Origin: Moritella sp. PE36
GTDB taxonomy: Bacteria; Pseudomonadota; Gammaproteobacteria; Enterobacterales; Moritellaceae
DNA: 64,000 bases
NCBI RefSeq assembly: GCF_000170855.1
Contig: NZ_ABCQ01000001.1
Location: forward strand, 62,001-126,000
Direction of reading: 5' to 3'
Shown here: positions 60,314 to 64,000 of the stretch, in pieces
Position numbering within the stretch: the stretch's first letter is position 1
How the letters are laid out: every line of letters starts with the position of its first letter
Made by a program: the position numbers and the translations under genes
Notes under the pieces: generated by a model
What the model saw: only the letters and a program-made list of their open reading frames with translations
The model's database searches: none
Told to the model about the DNA's origin: nothing

Positions 60314-60357
60314 GGTAAGAATAGACCAGAACAGTATATACCGAAAAGTGATGGATA

Positions 60358-60392
60358 TAAAAAAACCGCTAATAAAGCTATTAGCGGTTTTA
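60358..60392 (-). terminator. Terminator of accA
   Basis: AAAAACCGCTAATA and TATTAGCGGTTTT enclose a four-base loop, followed on the minus strand by TTTTTTTAT. It lies 47 bases after the accA stop and just upstream of tilS. Confidence 0.9.
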
Positions 60393-60438
60393 TCAATATT
60401 ATTCGATTATCGTTATAACAATGTAGCGTTATAGCCGC

Positions 60439-61389
60439 TTACATGCCAAATGACATTAGACGCTCATAACGTTGTTCTAACAATGTTTCATGCCCAAGCG
60501 GTGTAAGCTCAGCAAGATCCGCTTTAATGCGCTCTTTCAAGTTAGCAGCCATTAAAGGTATATCTCGGTGTGCGCCACCGAGTGGTTCTGAGATAACGGT
60601 ATTAATCAAATCTAAGCTCTTAAGTCGCTCAGCAGTGATGCCCATCGCTTCCGCAGCTAAAGGTGCTTTATCAGCAGACTTCCATAAGATTGACGCACAA
60701 CCTTCAGGCGAGATCACCGAATAAGTACTGTATTGCAACATGTTAACGCGATCACCAACACCAATCGCTAATGCACCACCCGAACCACCTTCGCCAATCA
60801 CAGTACAAACAATTGGTACTGTAAGCTCAGCCATTTCTTTTAAGTTACGCGCAATCGCTTCACTTTGACCACGTTCTTCGGCACCAACACCAGGATAAGC
60901 ACCTGGGGTATCAATAAAGGTAATGATTGGCATATTGAATTTTTCAGCCATTTTCATCAAACGTAAGGCTTTACGGTAACCCTCTGGACGCGGCATACCA
61001 AAGTTACGTCTTAATTTTTCCTTGGTATCACGGCCTTTTTGCTGACCAATGATCATTACCGGCATACCATCTAAACGCGCGGTACCGCCAACAATTGCTT
61101 TATCATCCGCAAACGCACGATCGCCAGCAAGTTCATCGAAATCGGTAAACACATGCTCGATATAATCAAGGGTATAAGGACGCTGTGGATGACGCGCCAT
61201 CTTAGCGACATCCCAAGGTTTCAAATTACTGAATATTTTTGTGGTTAGTTCTGCATTCTTCTTTTCTAAACGAAATATTTCATCTTGTAGATCAACATCA
61301 TCAGTATTGTTAGTCACAAGTTTTAATTCATTGATCTGAGCCTGCAATTCTGCAATCGGCTGTTCAAAATCTAAAAAATTTATGGCCAT
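60439..61389 (-). CDS. accA: Acetyl-CoA carboxylase carboxyltransferase subunit alpha
   Basis: AccA (316 aa; E. coli 319) with AccD transfers the carboxyl group from biotin to acetyl-CoA, the first step of fatty acid synthesis. [22 protein letters not shown] opens the protein with a short coiled coil. [44 protein letters not shown] and [19 protein letters not shown] are the carboxyltransferase core. AGGAAG precedes the ATG. It follows dnaE by 66 bases, the conserved order. Confidence 0.97.
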   Translation of the reverse strand: MAINFLDFEQPIAELQAQINELKLVTNNTDDVDLQDEIFRLEKKNAELTTKIFSNLKPWDVAKMARHPQRPYTLDYIEHVFTDFDELAGDRAFADDKAIVGGTARLDGMPVMIIGQQKGRDTKEKLRRNFGMPRPEGYRKALRLMKMAEKFNMPIITFIDTPGAYPGVGAEERGQSEAIARNLKEMAELTVPIVCTVIGEGGSGGALAIGVGDRVNMLQYSTYSVISPEGCASILWKSADKAPLAAEAMGITAERLKSLDLINTVISEPLGGAHRDIPLMAANLKERIKADLAELTPLGHETLLEQRYERLMSFGM

Positions 61390-61455
61390 GAGGCGCTGCT
61401 TCCTTATCTAATATTATTGCTAATGGCTAATGACGACAATCTTGTAACGTCAGCA

Positions 61456-64000
61456 CTAATCAAATTCAAGATCAACATTTCCCGACCCTAGCATCAGCTC
61501 TAATCCATATAAGAGCTCATCGGTGGGCGATACTCGCCATTCGACACCTAAAGTTAATTTAGCCTTCGCGTCGGCGCGTTGATAAACTATATTTATGGGA
61601 CAAGTACCGGCACGATAAGGTTCAAGTGTTTCCATAAACTTACCCATAAACGTATCATTTATTTTTTCTGCATTTAACTGCAATGTGATACCACGCGCAT
61701 AACGTTCTCGCGCAGTTTCAATATCCATAACTTCTCTGGCGGTCATCTTATACCCACCATTGAAATCGTCAAAGCTGACCTCTCCAGTAATCACTAAAAT
61801 GCGATCTTTGGCGATATATTCTTCATAACGTTCAAACGCTTCTGAGAAGAACATCACACTTAGGCGGCCACTTTTATCATCAATCTCTAAGATCCCCATG
61901 CGGGTACCTTTCTTCGTCACTTTAACTTGTGCCGAAATAACTAACCCAACCGCGGTAACGACTTTACCACGTTCGGTCGGTTTTACATCTTTCAAGCGAT
62001 TAGTCGAATAACGCTTAACTTCTTTAATATACTGATTAATTGGATGACCTGTAAGGTAAAGACCTAAGGTTTCTCGCTCCCCTTCCAGCCATACTTTATC
62101 AGGCCATTCAGGTACATCAGCAAATTTGCTTTCAATTTCTTCCGGTTCGGTGGTTAAGATACCAAACAAGTCACTTTGACCATATGCTTCGGCCATCGCG
62201 TGTTGTGCCGCAGCTTTCATTGCTTCAGGTAATGTAGCATGTAAGGCGGCGCGATGAGGACCTAATTTATCTAATGCGCCGGCGTAAATCAGTTTTTCCA
62301 TGATACGTTTACTGATCTTTTTCAAATTAACACGGTTACAGAAATCAAACAGATCGGTGAATTCGCCCCCACTTTCACGGGCGGCAATAATGGCATCAAT
62401 AGGGCCTTCACCCACGCCTTTAATCGCACCGATACCATAAATAATCGTATGGTCTTCCTGCACGTTAAACTTGAATAGACCTTTGTTCACATCAGGCGGT
62501 AACAATGTTAGCCCCATGCGTTCCACTTCATCAACCAAGGTTACCACTTTCTCGGTATTATCCATATCAGCAGACATAACGGCCGCCATGAAGTAAGAAG
62601 GATAATGGGTCTTCATCCACAGCGTTTGATACGATACCAGTGCATAAGCCGCGGAGTGGGATTTATTGAAACCGTAACCCGCGAACTTTTCTACCAAATC
62701 GAAGATCTTCATCGACAGGTCACCGTCGACACCGTTATTTATCGCACCTTCTTTGAAAGTACCACGCTGTTTTTCCATCTCTTCGGGCTTTTTCTTACCC
62801 ATAGCACGACGTAACATGTCAGCGCCACCGAGGGTATAACCAGATAAGACTTGGGCAATCTGCATGACTTGTTCTTGATACAAGATAATGCCGTAAGTCG
62901 GATCGAGGATTTCTTTCAACGATTCATGTTGATATTGGGCATCAGGGTAAGAAACTTCTTCTCGACCATGCTTACGGTCAATAAAGTTATCTACCATGCC
63001 TGATTGCAATGGACCGGGACGGAACAAGGCCACCAGCGCGATCATATCTTCAAAGCTATCGGGTTTAAGACGACGGATCAGATCCTTCATACCACGCGAT
63101 TCTAACTGGAATACCGCGGTAGTTTCTGAGCGCTGTAGTAAGTCAAAACACCTTCGGTCGGTAATATCAATCGACTCAATACGGATTTCTTTTTTACCTT
63201 GCTTCACTAGATGCGGATTCGCCATATCCAGTGCCCACTGAATAATGGTTAAGGTGCGTAGACCCAAGAAATCGAATTTAACCAGTCCGGCTTCTTCCAC
63301 GTCGTTCTTGTCAAACTGGGTAACCGGGTTATTACCAGAATCATCACAATACAGTGGTGCAAAATCGGTGATCACGGTAGGTGAAATAACCACACCACCG
63401 GCATGTTTACCCGCGTTACGTATTACACCTTCCAGAATACGCGCCATATCAACCAACGCGCGTACTTCTTCATCACCTTGATACATTTCATCCAAACGTG
63501 GTTCAACATCCCACGCTTTGGCTAAGGTCATGCCCGGATCGCCCGGGATCAGCTTAGAAATACGATCAACAAACCCAAACGGATGACCCAGTACCCGACC
63601 AACATCACGGATAACCGCTTTTGCCGCCATGGTACCAAAGGTAATGATCTGACTTACTGCATCGCGGCCATACAATTCGGCCACGTGATCAATCACCTCG
63701 TCACGACGATCCATACAGAAATCGACATCGAAATCGGGCATGGAGACACGTTCTGGATTCAAGAAACGTTCGAACAGTAATTCGTATTCCAGTGGATCAA
63801 GATCGGTAATCTTCAGTGCATAAGCCACTAATGAACCGGCACCGGACCCTCGACCTGGGCCAACTGGAATATTGTTGTCCTTACTCCATTGGATGAACTC
63901 CATTACGATCAGGAAATAACCCGGGAAACCCATGTCGTTAATTACTTTTAATTCAATCTCGAGTCGATCTTCATACGCCGGACGTTGGCGTTCACGCTCT
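61456..64000 (-). CDS. dnaE: DNA polymerase III alpha subunit DnaE, 5' end cut by window
   Basis: The open frame continues to the window edge ([35 protein letters not shown]). The 847 residues seen correspond to about the last three quarters of DnaE (E. coli 1160 aa); the PHP domain and first part are missing. The catalytic [13 protein letters not shown] motif is present near the start, then [16 protein letters not shown] just before it, the fingers domain, and HhH and OB-fold regions to the end ([30 protein letters not shown]). It is the replicative polymerase. The in-frame Met at 63933 is internal, not the start. Confidence 0.97.
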   Translation of the reverse strand, partial: ERERQRPAYEDRLEIELKVINDMGFPGYFLIVMEFIQWSKDNNIPVGPGRGSGAGSLVAYALKITDLDPLEYELLFERFLNPERVSMPDFDVDFCMDRRDEVIDHVAELYGRDAVSQIITFGTMAAKAVIRDVGRVLGHPFGFVDRISKLIPGDPGMTLAKAWDVEPRLDEMYQGDEEVRALVDMARILEGVIRNAGKHAGGVVISPTVITDFAPLYCDDSGNNPVTQFDKNDVEEAGLVKFDFLGLRTLTIIQWALDMANPHLVKQGKKEIRIESIDITDRRCFDLLQRSETTAVFQLESRGMKDLIRRLKPDSFEDMIALVALFRPGPLQSGMVDNFIDRKHGREEVSYPDAQYQHESLKEILDPTYGIILYQEQVMQIAQVLSGYTLGGADMLRRAMGKKKPEEMEKQRGTFKEGAINNGVDGDLSMKIFDLVEKFAGYGFNKSHSAAYALVSYQTLWMKTHYPSYFMAAVMSADMDNTEKVVTLVDEVERMGLTLLPPDVNKGLFKFNVQEDHTIIYGIGAIKGVGEGPIDAIIAARESGGEFTDLFDFCNRVNLKKISKRIMEKLIYAGALDKLGPHRAALHATLPEAMKAAAQHAMAEAYGQSDLFGILTTEPEEIESKFADVPEWPDKVWLEGERETLGLYLTGHPINQYIKEVKRYSTNRLKDVKPTERGKVVTAVGLVISAQVKVTKKGTRMGILEIDDKSGRLSVMFFSEAFERYEEYIAKDRILVITGEVSFDDFNGGYKMTAREVMDIETARERYARGITLQLNAEKINDTFMGKFMETLEPYRAGTCPINIVYQRADAKAKLTLGVEWRVSPTDELLYGLELMLGSGNVDLEFD

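Overview
The window is chromosomal DNA from a marine gammaproteobacterium of the Vibrio / Moritella / Psychromonas kind; Moritella is my best guess, made from memory of the gene set and not proven here. Supporting evidence is the AT-rich base composition, the E. coli- and Vibrio-like gene order (PilZ protein - ettA - deoDBAC - nupC; prfC - rimI - holD; rapA - rluA - djlA / lptD - surA - pdxA - rsmA - apaG - apaH - folA; tilS - accA - dnaE), and the HutX/HutZ plus HmuTUV haem genes typical of marine relatives of Vibrio. A complete 16S gene is present and would settle the genus. Almost every gene is an ordinary core gene. There is no prophage, CRISPR array, transposase, toxin-antitoxin pair or integron. 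I did not find a convincing new multi-gene system; the unexplained signals are mostly non-coding.

Left part (1-16 kb). A 3'-truncated tandem-PilZ protein and a membrane diguanylate cyclase with an NMT1/THI5-type periplasmic binding domain form a c-di-GMP corner. Next come ettA and the nucleoside salvage operon deoC-deoA-deoB-deoD (all minus strand), preceded by two nearly identical nupC transporters. The nupC gene was duplicated in tandem together with its roughly 0.7 kb downstream spacer. The two spacers keep a 50-bp block that differs at one base, plus matching palindromes. One spacer carries a 46-bp TIR-bounded repeat and the other preserves the empty site. yjjV and a second diguanylate cyclase follow.

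Middle (16-32.4 kb). An RND efflux pump with its lipoprotein adaptor, oligopeptidase B, a DEAD-box RNA helicase, release factor 3 (prfC), a SulP anion transporter, an Mn-dependent pyrophosphatase, a long-chain acyl-CoA synthetase, rimI and holD.

rRNA operon (32.4-38.1 kb, minus strand). 16S - tRNA-Glu - 23S - 5S - tRNA-Trp - tRNA-Trp, driven by a classic rrn-type promoter with boxA antitermination signals. It runs towards holD-rimI with no visible terminator. rapA, encoding the RNA polymerase recycling ATPase, is divergent from the rrn promoter.

Right part (38.4-64 kb). rapA, rluA and a DUF3530 gene converge on djlA. The lptD-surA-pdxA-rsmA-apaG-apaH cluster covers envelope biogenesis, vitamin B6, rRNA methylation and Ap4A hydrolysis. 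Then come putP, folA and the succinate-exporter-like pair yjjP/yjjB. Haem import (hmuTUV) is divergent from hutXZ across a Fur-box-like site. The window ends with tilS, accA and a 5'-truncated dnaE.
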